In this document: piece after piece, positions 54,736-63,266 of the stretch
Position numbering within the stretch: the first letter of the stretch is position 1
Layout: each line of letters opens with the position of its first letter
Assembly: GCA_036278715.1 (NCBI GenBank)
Contig: DASUKN010000017.1
Location: 1-64,000 of the forward strand
Source: Udaeobacter sp025935755
GTDB taxonomy: Bacteria; Verrucomicrobiota; Verrucomicrobiia; Chthoniobacterales; UBA10450
Reading direction: 5' to 3'
DNA length: 64,000 bases
The notes under the pieces: generated by a model
The model's database searches: none
What the model was told of the DNA's origin: nothing
What the model saw: only the letters and a program-made list of their open reading frames with translations
Made by a program: the position numbers and the translations under genes

Positions 54736-55850
54736 ACTGCCAGGCCGCGGGCGTTAAGTTCCCGCACGGCATGGTCGATCCGATCGACGGCAATTTGGCC
54801 TCCCAACCACCCGGCAAGTTCTACTAATCCTTCTTCAAAGGTCACACGCGGTTCGTAGCCGAGGACCTCTTTTGCATGAGAAATATCGGCGTAGCAGTTA
54901 CGAATATCGCCGACGCGACATTTGCCGAGGATATGCGGTGCGATTTCCTCTTTGCCAAGCGCGCGCGCCATTTGCCCGGCAATTTCAAGCACTGAATAAT
55001 TACGGCCGCTCCCGATGTTGAATACTTCGCCGGCGGCTTCGGGAACTTCGAGCGCGAGCCGGCAAGCCTGTGCAACGTCCCGCACATGAACGAAGTCACG
55101 TCGCTGTTTGCCGTCTTCGTTAACGAGCGGTGAATTATTGTTCAGGAATCGGGAAGCGAAAATCGCCAGCACACCGGTGTAAGGATTTGAAAGCGCCTGG
55201 CGCGTTCCGAAAATGTTGAAAAAACGCAACGCGACGGTGGCGATCCCATATGCGCGGCCGATCGTTAGGCTCAGACGCTCCTGATGATATTTTGAGATGG
55301 CGTAAACCGACGGCAATGCCGGATACTTTGTTTCTGGTGTCGGGACGGGAACTAGCGGTTCGCCATCTGAGCCACGGACTTCCCAATCATGGGCACGCAG
55401 TTGTTCGAGTGTGCGTTCCCGTGCTTCGACGAACGTACCGTCGTGGGTGCGATAGAGCCCCTCGCCGTAAATGCTCATGCTCGATGCAACGACAAGGCGC
55501 TCGATTGAGTGCCCCGAAAGAGTTTCCAGGAACACCGCCGTGCCTTGAGAGTTATTGTCCGTGTAATAGGCAATCTCGTACATGCTTTGCCCGACACCTA
55601 CTGCTGCCGCGAAATGGAAGACGCTGTCGACCCCGTTTAATGCGCGGCTGATTGCCTCTCGATCGCGAACATCACCGCGAATGAATTCTACTTCACGCGC
55701 CAGGTACGAAGGCCGCCGGGCACGTGTGCCATGCACCTGAGACGCAAGGTTATCCAGTACGCGAACGGAATATCCGTGTTCGAGTAATTCGTCCGCCAAA
55801 TGCGATCCGACAAACCCGGCTCCGCCGGTGATGAGGACCTTCTTCGCCAT
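54732..55850 (-). CDS. NAD-dependent epimerase/dehydratase (extended SDR)
   Basis: This 372-residue protein has KKVLITGGAGFVGSHLADEL for NAD binding, SSMSIYGEGL, the catalytic SVYAISKYHQERL (YxxxK) and ALRFFNIFGTRQALSNPYTG. Together these suggest a UDP-glucose 4-epimerase-like enzyme acting on an NDP-sugar. It is the first gene of the 14-gene minus-strand operon. The promoter must lie in 55851-56188, but no clear -35/-10 pair stands out. Confidence 0.88.
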   Translation of the reverse strand: MAKKVLITGGAGFVGSHLADELLEHGYSVRVLDNLASQVHGTRARRPSYLAREVEFIRGDVRDREAISRALNGVDSVFHFAAAVGVGQSMYEIAYYTDNNSQGTAVFLETLSGHSIERLVVASSMSIYGEGLYRTHDGTFVEARERTLEQLRAHDWEVRGSDGEPLVPVPTPETKYPALPSVYAISKYHQERLSLTIGRAYGIATVALRFFNIFGTRQALSNPYTGVLAIFASRFLNNNSPLVNEDGKQRRDFVHVRDVAQACRLALEVPEAAGEVFNIGSGRNYSVLEIAGQMARALGKEEIAPHILGKCRVGDIRNCYADISHAKEVLGYEPRVTFEEGLVELAGWLGGQIAVDRIDHAVRELNARGLAV

Positions 55851-56188
55851 AGATTCGTAAAAATTATCGCAGCACGCGTTTCGTACCGGCGGTCAGAAAT
55901 TGTCTCAGAATAAGGTCGGTTTTTTGCCCATGACCACTCGTTAGGCATTAGGCTGCACTTCATCAAATCAGGACTACGCGACATTGAGTTGCGATGTTTC
56001 TCGATTAGTTGATCGCTGACTCATCCAGATTGGGCCGCCAGCCCGCTCAGCGTCGGCTCGATAGGCCGTCCGAAAACAACACGAAAACGAGAGGTGTGAT
56101 GCCGGCGCACCATACTTCAGGCGTCACGAGGAGTTCTTCGCTTTCAAACAACCAGAGACTCTGCGTGCCGCGTAGTAAAATATACCGT
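55851..56188. other. Divergent intergenic region upstream of the glycan operon
   Basis: This gene-free stretch separates the minus-strand operon from the plus-strand lipoprotein gene. It contains one TCGTTAGGC word (55938-55946). I see no convincing sigma-70 elements, palindromes or RNA structure. Confidence 0.4.
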
Positions 56189-56407
56189 ATGAAAAAATAT
56201 TTATTCTCCCTCATCGCTGTCCCACTGTGCCTTGCGCTTTTTGCGTCTTGCCAGCAATCCGGGACAACCGACACTACCGGAGCAACCACTACCGCAGGAT
56301 CGGTCAATACCACACCACGTAGAAACGCAACCAAGACGCAGGGCTCAGCGAGCGAAATGCCGTCTCCAGTGCCATCGGGATCTACTGCTCCCGGATCGGG
56401 GCGGTAA
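56189..56407 (+). CDS. Small predicted lipoprotein
   Basis: This protein has 72 residues from ATG 56189. The signal peptide KKYLFSLIAVPLCLALFAS|C ends in a lipobox. The mature part is a short Thr/Ser/Pro-rich disordered chain (TTDTTGATTTAGS to SGSTAPGSGR). It is probably an outer-membrane-anchored peptide. No family can be assigned. Confidence 0.65.
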   Translation: MKKYLFSLIAVPLCLALFASCQQSGTTDTTGATTTAGSVNTTPRRNATKTQGSASEMPSPVPSGSTAPGSGR

Positions 56408-56551
56408 ATCGAAAGACCACTGCGATTACTTGAACGCTTGGTGAGTTAACACCGTCGCCCACCCAAAGCTGCCCAGAAGTCTTCTGGACATCGGAGGCTC
56501 TCACGCTAGCCCCGAGGCGACCGGATCGCAGCGCAATACGATTCAGGTGGT

Positions 56552-56785
56552 ATGAAAAAATCCATTTACCTGTTGATCGCGTTGGGCTTGTTCGCCGCAT
56601 GCGAGCAAAAAACAACAACCGTGAGTCCGCCTGCTGAGAAAAAAGAAAATCACACCACAATCGTAAATCCACCGTCAGAGAAGAAAGAAACCAATACGAC
56701 AGTGGTAAATCCACCGGGAGGCAGTAGCACGACGACGAAGGAAGAAAAGACGGATATTAACGTCAACACTTCGCCGAATCCGTAG
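56552..56785 (+). CDS. Small predicted lipoprotein with internal repeats
   Basis: This 77-residue protein has the signal peptide KKSIYLLIALGLFAA|C with a lipobox. The mature part carries three imperfect copies of TTxVxPPxxKKE (TTTVSPPAEKKEN, TTIVNPPSEKKET, TTVVNPPGG) and a polar end. It resembles the preceding lipoprotein in plan but not in sequence. Confidence 0.7.
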   Translation: MKKSIYLLIALGLFAACEQKTTTVSPPAEKKENHTTIVNPPSEKKETNTTVVNPPGGSSTTTKEEKTDINVNTSPNP

Positions 56786-56873
56786 CGACGTTCGCGAATC
56801 GGCCGGCGCGCGTTGCGTATGGTACGCAGCGCGCGGCCGGAAAACGCACACTTCACACAAACAACTCAAAGTT

Positions 56874-57017
56874 ATGCGTCTGGTTCTGTTATTGATCCTG
56901 CTATTGCTGGTGGTCGGCGCGCTACCCACGTGGCCGTACAGCAGCGGCTGGGGATATTACCCAAGTGGCCTGGGTCTGGTCATACTGATTGTGCTGTTGG
57001 TATTTTTGTTTCGGTAG
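56874..57017 (+). CDS. DUF3309-type small membrane protein
   Basis: A 47-residue frame runs from ATG 56874 to TAG 57015-57017. The sequence MRLVLLLILLLLVVGALPTW, then PYSSGWGYYPSGLGLVILIV LLVFLFR, has the DUF3309 signature: hydrophobic helix, ALPTWPYSxGWGYxPSG, hydrophobic helix. These proteins are widespread and uncharacterised inner-membrane peptides. Confidence 0.85.
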   Translation: MRLVLLLILLLLVVGALPTWPYSSGWGYYPSGLGLVILIVLLVFLFR

Positions 57018-57074
57018 CTCAGGTAAATCAACGCACGCCTGCCGGGCAAATCCGGCGGTCACTCTGGTCCTGGC

Positions 57075-57674
57075 TCATACCTTGTGGCGTAATGGCCTGA
57101 GTGCGTGAGTTAGTTTTTGTAACCCCAGTTCCAGCCGGGTTTTCACGGTGCCCAGAGGAGCGCGTGTCGCAGCAGCGATTTCCCTATGACTTAGCCCGCT
57201 GAAAAAAGCGAGCTCGACGGCTTCGCGTTGCAAACGAGGCAGAGCTCGAATGCTTTTTTTCAAAAACTTTCGCAGATCGTTCAATACAAGCGCCTCGGCG
57301 GCATCGCGGCGCGGCGTCTGCGATTCTTGGACCACGCGTTGTTCGTAACGCTCGCGCGCACGAGAATACGCCTGGCGCCGCCGCAACCGGTCTATGGCGC
57401 GCCGCCGCGCGATGGTCACCATCCAGCCAAGTGGTTTCCCGGCTTTGGCTGAATAACGACCTGCTTCCTCCCAAACCTGAATGAAAATTTCCTGCAACAC
57501 ATCGTCCGCTTCGGCTTCTTCATGAACGACTCCGTCGATGGTAGCCCGCAAACGTTTGCTGTGCCTGCCGTACAACTCAGCAAGAGCGTCATGGCGTCTC
57601 CCGGAAATGTGTTTCATCAGCACCTCATCCGGCGCTGATGCGACCGCAACGTCATTTAGAGTAGCGTCAATCAT
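57075..57674 (-). CDS. ECF-type RNA polymerase sigma factor
   Basis: This protein has 199 residues from ATG 57674. Region 2 is LAELYGRHSKRLRATIDGVV, ADDVLQEIFIQVWEEAGRYS and GWMVTIARRRAIDRLRRRQ. Region 4 is LQREAVELAFFSGLSHREIA AATRAPLGTVKTRLELGLQK L. It resembles the SigK/ECF group usually held by a zinc or membrane anti-sigma. No anti-sigma gene follows; instead a Cys-rich protein precedes it with an ATGA overlap, which also fixes this start over the TTG at 57719. Confidence 0.88.
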   Translation of the reverse strand: MIDATLNDVAVASAPDEVLMKHISGRRHDALAELYGRHSKRLRATIDGVVHEEAEADDVLQEIFIQVWEEAGRYSAKAGKPLGWMVTIARRRAIDRLRRRQAYSRARERYEQRVVQESQTPRRDAAEALVLNDLRKFLKKSIRALPRLQREAVELAFFSGLSHREIAAATRAPLGTVKTRLELGLQKLTHALRPLRHKV

Positions 57675-58003
57675 ACGCGACACCCCTGCATTTGCAGCCT
57701 TGATCCGTGTATTCGACAATCGCTTCCGTTAGGCAAAACGCGTCGCCAGTGCTTTTTCGCCGAACCAGACTCAGCCGGCACCGTCGCATACCGCCACTGG
57801 TCCGGCGTGGACATGCACCCTAACGTGGGACAGCACGGCCTGAATTTTCCTCCGGGCAAACGGCGAATGTCCACCTGCCGACCCTTGAATTTTCTCCCGC
57901 AAAGAACGCAGACGCGCTGGTCGTCGAGCGAATTCCAGCTTCTGAAAGGGTCGCCTACGCGCAAGATCGAGAGCCGATCATCGAGATTGAGATGAGCGAT
58001 CAT
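57671..58003 (-). CDS. Small Cys-rich (zinc-ribbon-like) protein coupled to the ECF sigma factor
   Basis: This protein has about 110 residues from ATG 58003; TTG 58009 is possible. It reads LNLDDRLSILRVGDPFRSWN SLDDQRVCVLCGRKFKGRQV DIRR, then FRPCCPTLGCMSTPDQW. CxxC and CC-x4-C cysteines suggest one zinc site. Its stop overlaps the sigma factor start by 4 bp (ATGA), showing translational coupling. A regulatory role over the sigma factor is inferred only from this context. Confidence 0.6.
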   Translation of the reverse strand: MIAHLNLDDRLSILRVGDPFRSWNSLDDQRVCVLCGRKFKGRQVDIRRLPGGKFRPCCPTLGCMSTPDQWRYATVPAESGSAKKHWRRVLPNGSDCRIHGSRLQMQGCRV

Positions 58004-58151
58004 ATGCAACGAGCAGTCTGCGCATCACATGAACGCACACAATCGGAGGGCAGGCTGATTGCGTGCTAAGACAAAATACTACGGCGCGTGTGCTTTACAG
58101 CGTCGATCATCAGAGAATGACCTTACAGCCCCGCACACAATTTGTGCTCAA

Positions 58152-59516
58152 TCAGATCCAAAAACCGGCGGGGATTACCGCGTTTTTAGGGACGACGACG
58201 ATGCCGTCACGGATAAAATAATTGTCTCCGTCCAGGTTCTGCGATTTTCCTTCAGGCGTAATCACGACGCCATCTCCGATGCGCGCATTCTTGTCGATGA
58301 TCGCACGATCGATCACACAATTTTTTCCAATGCCCATTACGGGCTCCGTGGAACCGGTAACGTCCAGCTCAAAGTAATCGGCACCCATGACGATGCTGTT
58401 GCGGATGGTCGCGCCGCTCTGAATGACGCTGCGTATGCCGATGACGCTTCGTTCCAAGTGCGCATCGGAGATAATGCAGCCGTCGGAAATAATCGCCTGG
58501 CGCAGTGTTGCGCCGTTGATTTTGCTGCCCGGTAAAAAACGGGGATGCGTATAGATCGGCGAATCGGGTTCGAAAAAACTGTATTCTGGAACTACATCCG
58601 TTAGGTCGAGGTTAGCCTCGTAGAATGCGCGGATCGTCCCGATGTCTTCCCAGTAACCATCGAAGATAAATGCGCTGACATGCCGGTCATTGATGGATGT
58701 CGGAATGATGTGTTTACCAAAATCGAACAGATCGCTCTCCATGCATTTGACCAGCACGTTGCGATTGAAAACGTAAATACCCATCGACGCCTGAAACAAT
58801 TCATCGTCTTCGTTCGCCCCAATGGTCCGAAGCAATTCCGGGCTCATTTGCATGTCCTCGACACCAGACTGATCTGATGGTTTCTCAATGAACCCGGTGA
58901 TCCGTCGATCGACATCGCTCTTCATGATCCCGAACTCGAACACCTGGCGGCGCGCCACCGGTTTCGTAGCCAATGTGATGTCCGCTCCGAGTTGAATGTG
59001 CTGATGCAGCAGCGCGCGAAAATCCATGCGATAGAGCTGGTCGCCGCTCAAAATCAGGTAGTACTCGTACGGGTCCTCAAGGAAGTAGCGCATGTTTTGC
59101 CTCACCGCATCGGCGGTGCCCTGGTACCATTGCGCGCCGGCGGGTGTTTGTTGCGCAGCGAGAATATCTACAAAGCTTCGCGAAAAATTATCGAACTTGT
59201 AGCTCGCCTGGATATGCCGGTGTAGCGACATGCTGTTGAACTGCGTCAGCAGATAAATCGAGCGCAGACCTGAATTGAGACAGTTGCTAATCGAAATATC
59301 GACGATCCGATATTTGCCCCCGAGCGGCACCGCGGGCTTGGCTCGATCTTTTGTTAGCGGAAACAAACGCGTACCGGCTCCGCCGCCCATCACGATCGCA
59401 AGCGTCCGTTGCAATGTCCCCGGCGGCAGCGCACCGGGCGTCTTCTCGGTCGCACTTTGAAGAAGCGACTTGCGGTCCAACTGAGCTTGCATTGCCGGTA
59501 ATGAATAACGCAGCAT
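58152..59516 (-). CDS. glgC: Glucose-1-phosphate adenylyltransferase (ADP-glucose pyrophosphorylase)
   Basis: This 454-residue protein makes ADP-glucose for glycogen from glucose-1-P and ATP. Residues ~35-300 are the nucleotidyltransferase domain with GGGAGTRLFPLTKDRAKPAV P, GTADAVRQNMRYF, LSGDQLYRMDF and GFIEKPSD. The C-terminal ~120 residues are a left-handed beta-helix (GCIISDAHLERSVIGIRSVI). Full length for the family, with the regulatory Lys/Arg-rich N-terminal segment. It is divergent from glmS (86-bp shared region). Confidence 0.93.
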   Translation of the reverse strand: MLRYSLPAMQAQLDRKSLLQSATEKTPGALPPGTLQRTLAIVMGGGAGTRLFPLTKDRAKPAVPLGGKYRIVDISISNCLNSGLRSIYLLTQFNSMSLHRHIQASYKFDNFSRSFVDILAAQQTPAGAQWYQGTADAVRQNMRYFLEDPYEYYLILSGDQLYRMDFRALLHQHIQLGADITLATKPVARRQVFEFGIMKSDVDRRITGFIEKPSDQSGVEDMQMSPELLRTIGANEDDELFQASMGIYVFNRNVLVKCMESDLFDFGKHIIPTSINDRHVSAFIFDGYWEDIGTIRAFYEANLDLTDVVPEYSFFEPDSPIYTHPRFLPGSKINGATLRQAIISDGCIISDAHLERSVIGIRSVIQSGATIRNSIVMGADYFELDVTGSTEPVMGIGKNCVIDRAIIDKNARIGDGVVITPEGKSQNLDGDNYFIRDGIVVVPKNAVIPAGFWI

Positions 59517-59602
59517 CCTTGCTTTTGCGGCAAGTTTTTTAAAAACCGCGCGCCCATGCTCACTGTTGCGAGTGAGAATGGCCGCAACTACAGTCCTCGA
59601 TC

Positions 59603-61474
59603 ATGTGTGGAATAGTTGGTTACGTCGGCCGCGCACACGCGACGCCGATCCTGCTCGACGGATTGCGCCGCCTCGAATACCGGGGCTACGATTCCGCCGG
59701 AATCGCCGTCGTCGACGCAGGAGAACTCGACACGCGCAAATGCGCGGGCCGCATCGCTGCCCTCGCAAAACTCGTCACAAAGGAACCAGTATCAGGTTCG
59801 TTAGGCATCAGCCATACACGATGGGCAACCCATGGCAAGGTGAACGACGAAAATGCGCATCCGCATTTTGACGCGAGCGGCAAGCTGGCGCTGGTCCATA
59901 ACGGCGTAATCGAAAATTACCAGGTGCTCAAGGACGAGCTCATCCGCAACGGCGATACGGACTTTCGCTCCGACACCGACACCGAGGTGCTCGCGCATCT
60001 GATTGGGAAACTTTACGACGATTCGTGCGCAAGCACGGTGGATGCAGCGGCGAAGAAATCCAGGCTATTTGAGGCTGTTCGAACCGCGCTGCGGCAGGTG
60101 ATCGGCACGTACGGCATCGCTCTGATTCATGCAGATGTCCCTGATTTCATGATCGGCGCTCGCCGTGGAAGTCCGCTCGTGCTGGGAGTAGGCAACGGCG
60201 AGAATTTTCTGGCCAGCGACGTGAGTGCGATCGTCGCTTACACACGCGATGCAGTTTACTTGAATGATTTCGATGTTGTCGCGGCCAGTCCCGATAAATT
60301 CGAGATCAGTTCGCTTGCCGGCGATATCACCGATCATCCGGTCAGCAAGGTGGATTTCACAGCCGAAGATGTCGGCAAAGGGGATTATCCCCATTACATG
60401 CTCAAGGAAATCTTTGAGCAACCCGACACGGTCCGCGACGCCATGCGCGGGCGCCTTAACTCCGACGAATCCACGGCAAAGCTGGGCGGCCTGAACATGG
60501 GTCCGCCTCAATTGCGCGATGTCGGGAGAATCGTTCTCACCGGATGCGGGACTGCGCTTCACGCTGCAAGAGTCGGCGAATATTTGATTGAACGAATGGC
60601 CAGCATTCCAACTGAAGTCGATTACGCCAGCGAGTTTCGCCATCGCAATACGCCAATGACGCCTGAGACGGTGGTCTTCGCCATCAGCCAGAGCGGCGAA
60701 ACTGCGGATACGCTCGGCGCGTTACGCGAGAGCCGGCGCAAAGGTTTTCGTACGCTTGGAATTTGCAACAACGTTGCAAGCACGATTGCGCGTGAGAGCG
60801 ACGGAGGCGTTTACATGCACGCAGGGCCAGAGATCGGCGTGGCGGCCACCAAATCGTTTACGTCGCAGCTGACCATCCTCACGCTTCTGGCGCTGCTGTT
60901 CGGGCGGATGCGAAATCTCGCAACGGCGGAAGGAACGCGCGTGATCGAAGCGCTGCAGGCGCTACCCGGACAGATCGAAGAAGTCCTCGGGCTGAACGAT
61001 CAGGTAAAGGACATCGCCAGCAAATACGCCAGTGCAAACGGTTTTCTGTTCTTCGGACGGCAGTTCAATTTCCCAATCGCTCTCGAAGGCGCGCTCAAGA
61101 TGAAGGAGATTACGTATCTTTTTGCCGAAGGCCATCCGAGCGCAGAACTCAAGCACGGCGTGATCGCGCTGATTCGCCCTGATCTTCCGTCAATCTTCAT
61201 CGCGCCGGATGATTCCGTCTTTTCAAAAAACTTGAACAACATTGAGCAGGTGAAAGCTCGCAAAGGTCCGATCATCGCAGTGAGCAGCGGCAATTGTGCG
61301 AAACATCTCAAAGGAATTGCAGACGAGATCGTCATGTTGCCGGAAGCGCCTGACTACGTGATGCCGATTCTTGCGGTGATCCCACTGCAGCTTCTAGCGT
61401 ATCATCTTGCTGTCGCACTCGGTCGCGACGTCGATAAACCCAGGAATCTTGCAAAAAGCGTGACGGTAGAGTGA
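59603..61474 (+). CDS. glmS: Glutamine-fructose-6-phosphate aminotransferase (isomerising)
   Basis: This 623-residue protein makes glucosamine-6-P for peptidoglycan and amino-sugar synthesis. The N-terminal Ntn glutaminase starts MCGIVGYVGR, with Cys exposed after Met removal, and has RRLEYRGYDSAGI and SHTRWATHGKVNDENAHPH. The C-terminal half contains two SIS isomerase domains (GCGTALHAARVGEYLIE, AISQSGETADTLGALR, EIGVAATKSFTSQ) and ends DVDKPRNLAKSVTVE. No glmS ribozyme-like structure is evident in the short upstream gap. Confidence 0.95.
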   Translation: MCGIVGYVGRAHATPILLDGLRRLEYRGYDSAGIAVVDAGELDTRKCAGRIAALAKLVTKEPVSGSLGISHTRWATHGKVNDENAHPHFDASGKLALVHNGVIENYQVLKDELIRNGDTDFRSDTDTEVLAHLIGKLYDDSCASTVDAAAKKSRLFEAVRTALRQVIGTYGIALIHADVPDFMIGARRGSPLVLGVGNGENFLASDVSAIVAYTRDAVYLNDFDVVAASPDKFEISSLAGDITDHPVSKVDFTAEDVGKGDYPHYMLKEIFEQPDTVRDAMRGRLNSDESTAKLGGLNMGPPQLRDVGRIVLTGCGTALHAARVGEYLIERMASIPTEVDYASEFRHRNTPMTPETVVFAISQSGETADTLGALRESRRKGFRTLGICNNVASTIARESDGGVYMHAGPEIGVAATKSFTSQLTILTLLALLFGRMRNLATAEGTRVIEALQALPGQIEEVLGLNDQVKDIASKYASANGFLFFGRQFNFPIALEGALKMKEITYLFAEGHPSAELKHGVIALIRPDLPSIFIAPDDSVFSKNLNNIEQVKARKGPIIAVSSGNCAKHLKGIADEIVMLPEAPDYVMPILAVIPLQLLAYHLAVALGRDVDKPRNLAKSVTVE

Positions 61475-61525
61475 TTGTTGCCTAACGACACAGCTAGATG
61501 TTAGAGGTAGCGATCATGAAGGACG

Positions 61526-61562
61526 CAATCAGAGATTCTTCGCCTCGCTCAGAATGACAATC
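61526..61562 (-). repeat. GTCATTCTGAGCGAGGCGAA dispersed repeat
   Basis: Read on the minus strand, GTCATTCTGAGCGAGGCGAA is followed by GAATCTCTGATTGCG. This is a close relative of the 22675 copy, lying between glmS and the next convergent gene. Confidence 0.55.
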
Positions 61563-61587
61563 GAATTGAATTTGGCGCTCCGCCGAT

Positions 61588-61914
61588 TCATCGCCGCATG
61601 ATGTGAATGGCGAGAATACGGCCTTGATGACGTGCCAGCAGATAATCGACGAAATCGCCAATGATTGAATTCGGCTTGTTGCCGAGCTTTGTCACTACGC
61701 GGCAAATCAGGGTTCGGCTGCGGGCGTGCCACTCCAGATTAATCGCGCCATGGACATCGCGAGCACTGTGTATTTTCGCCCATCCATGCGGACGGCCCGG
61801 TTGTTTATGCCAGACTTTGATGAAACCGAATTTTTTCTCCAGTTGCGGATCGCTCATGATTTTGTTCCGCAAGGATCCGGTCCCGGTCGCGATAACCTGA
61901 ATCACGGTCTGCAT
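61588..61914 (-). CDS. Conserved-looking protein of unknown function
   Basis: This 108-residue soluble protein has DPQLEKKFGFIKVWHKQPGR PHGWAKIHS, a central INLEWHARSRTLICRVVTKL G and SIIGDFVDYLLARHQGRILA. The alternation of strands and a C-terminal helix suggests a compact alpha/beta domain. I do not recognise the family. A second Met at residue 20 is an alternative start. It is convergent with glmS. Confidence 0.55.
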   Translation of the reverse strand: MQTVIQVIATGTGSLRNKIMSDPQLEKKFGFIKVWHKQPGRPHGWAKIHSARDVHGAINLEWHARSRTLICRVVTKLGNKPNSIIGDFVDYLLARHQGRILAIHIMRR

Positions 61915-62134
61915 TCCGCCGTTTAGGATCAGCAGGAAATCATTCGTTTGGCAATGTTTGTTTGAATCCGCGCATTCGTGAAACGAAACGGCAACGACCG
62001 TTTTTGGTCTTATCCTGGGGAAACGAGCGGGAGTTTATTGAAATGGAAACATTGGCGCAAAAAGCGCAGCTCGCTTTTAGAGCCATCAATGAATCGTGCT
62101 TCGACGCTGGGGGGCACAGACGGGATTGTCTGCG

Positions 62135-62626
62135 TCACGAAACCAGTGAGCGATACATCACGTAGACCTCGACGTACCCTTTTGCCGGATGTTTGAAGGC
62201 ATCGGGCAATGTGCCGACGATTTTGAAACCGAGGTCCCGCCATAAGGCGATCGCAGCGGTATTCGTTGAAATTACATAGTTGAATTGCATGGCGCGAAAA
62301 CCGAGCCGGCGCGCTTCACTCAAACAGTGCTCAGCCATGGCCCGACCAATTCCCTGCCCGCGCGCACTCGCTGAGACCATGAATCCTGCGTTGGCGACGT
62401 GCGATCCTCCTCCTAATTGGTTAGGCCGCAAAATATAAGTTCCACCGATTTCCACCGCTGATTGTTCCGCTACGTACGTGTGGGTGCCTGGCGCAAACCA
62501 ATACGCCAGCGCGTCGTGGTGCGAGATATTTGGATCCAGCGCATAGGTGTCTCCATCCGAGACCACCTCGTGGAAAATTTTCCAGATCGCATCGCAATCA
62601 GCGTCGGTAGCACGGCGAATGTTCAT
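62135..62626 (-). CDS. GNAT acetyltransferase
   Basis: This protein has about 163 residues from ATG 62626 (NIRRATDADCDAIWKIFHEV). It has the acetyl-CoA-binding motif VSASARGQGIGRAMAEHCLS EARRLGF and the closing TNTAAIALWRDLGFKIVGTL PDAF. The pattern matches small-substrate N-acetyltransferases of the phosphinothricin-acetyltransferase type. The substrate is unknown. Confidence 0.85.
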   Translation of the reverse strand: MNIRRATDADCDAIWKIFHEVVSDGDTYALDPNISHHDALAYWFAPGTHTYVAEQSAVEIGGTYILRPNQLGGGSHVANAGFMVSASARGQGIGRAMAEHCLSEARRLGFRAMQFNYVISTNTAAIALWRDLGFKIVGTLPDAFKHPAKGYVEVYVMYRSLVS

Positions 62627-63266
62627 ACCGCGATGAAAACTGTACGGCGACGGTTTCGGTTTCTCCACTTCCAGCTGCTATCCCACCACGAACAAAGCAG
62701 CGAGGGCAGCGAGGTTTTGCTCTGCGCGCAATGAGCGATCGATCGCCGCCCGCGAACGCCCGATTTTCGATTGCGTGTCTCAAATCGTCGGTCGACCGAT
62801 TGAGCCACGCAGCCACACTGGAGTAAACGTCGCGTTCCAGGAGAAGCTCGGTGCGAATGTCATGAACGTGCAAGCCTTCCTCTAGTACCGACCGAAACAA
62901 GCGGCCTTCCAAGGCATGCGCCCGGATATGGGGATCCCAATAGTGGCCGGATCGATCCGCCTCCCGACCACAAGTTCAGCCCGCTGGACCTGAAATTGTT
63001 TTTTCTTATAACATTTAATAAGCTTTGTAAGTGCCTGTCGTGAAACATTCCTGACCACACACTCACGTTCGGTGATTTTGGTGGGGATCCATCTCGAGTT
63101 TTCCCGTCGCCGCGTGATACGGCTGTCGTGTTTCGGGCCGCCGCGGATCGCACAACTCGATGCGGCCGATGTCTGATACTCGCGGCATCGACTGTATTTG
63201 TCAGCAATACAACCGCAGCCCAACCGGATTTTACCCGAAATCCAAGGGCAGCAGTTTGAGTGTTAT
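62627..63266. other. Gene-poor stretch with a possible broken minus-strand frame
   Basis: A minus-strand frame at 62598-62912 encodes a helical stretch (EGLHVHDIRTELLLERDVYS SVAAWLNRSTDDLRH) with plausible codon use. It lacks a good start and ends inside the acetyltransferase gene, so it may be a gene remnant. I see nothing else in 62913-63266. Confidence 0.3.

Noticed and set aside
58059..58535. Plus-strand frame of 158 codons opposite glgC
   Set aside because: It lies antisense to the conserved beta-helix of glgC and its product resembles nothing; it is a shadow.
62598..62912. Minus-strand gene overlapping the acetyltransferase
   Set aside because: The first half has plausible codons and helices, but there is no good start codon and the end runs through the acetyltransferase start; at best a remnant.
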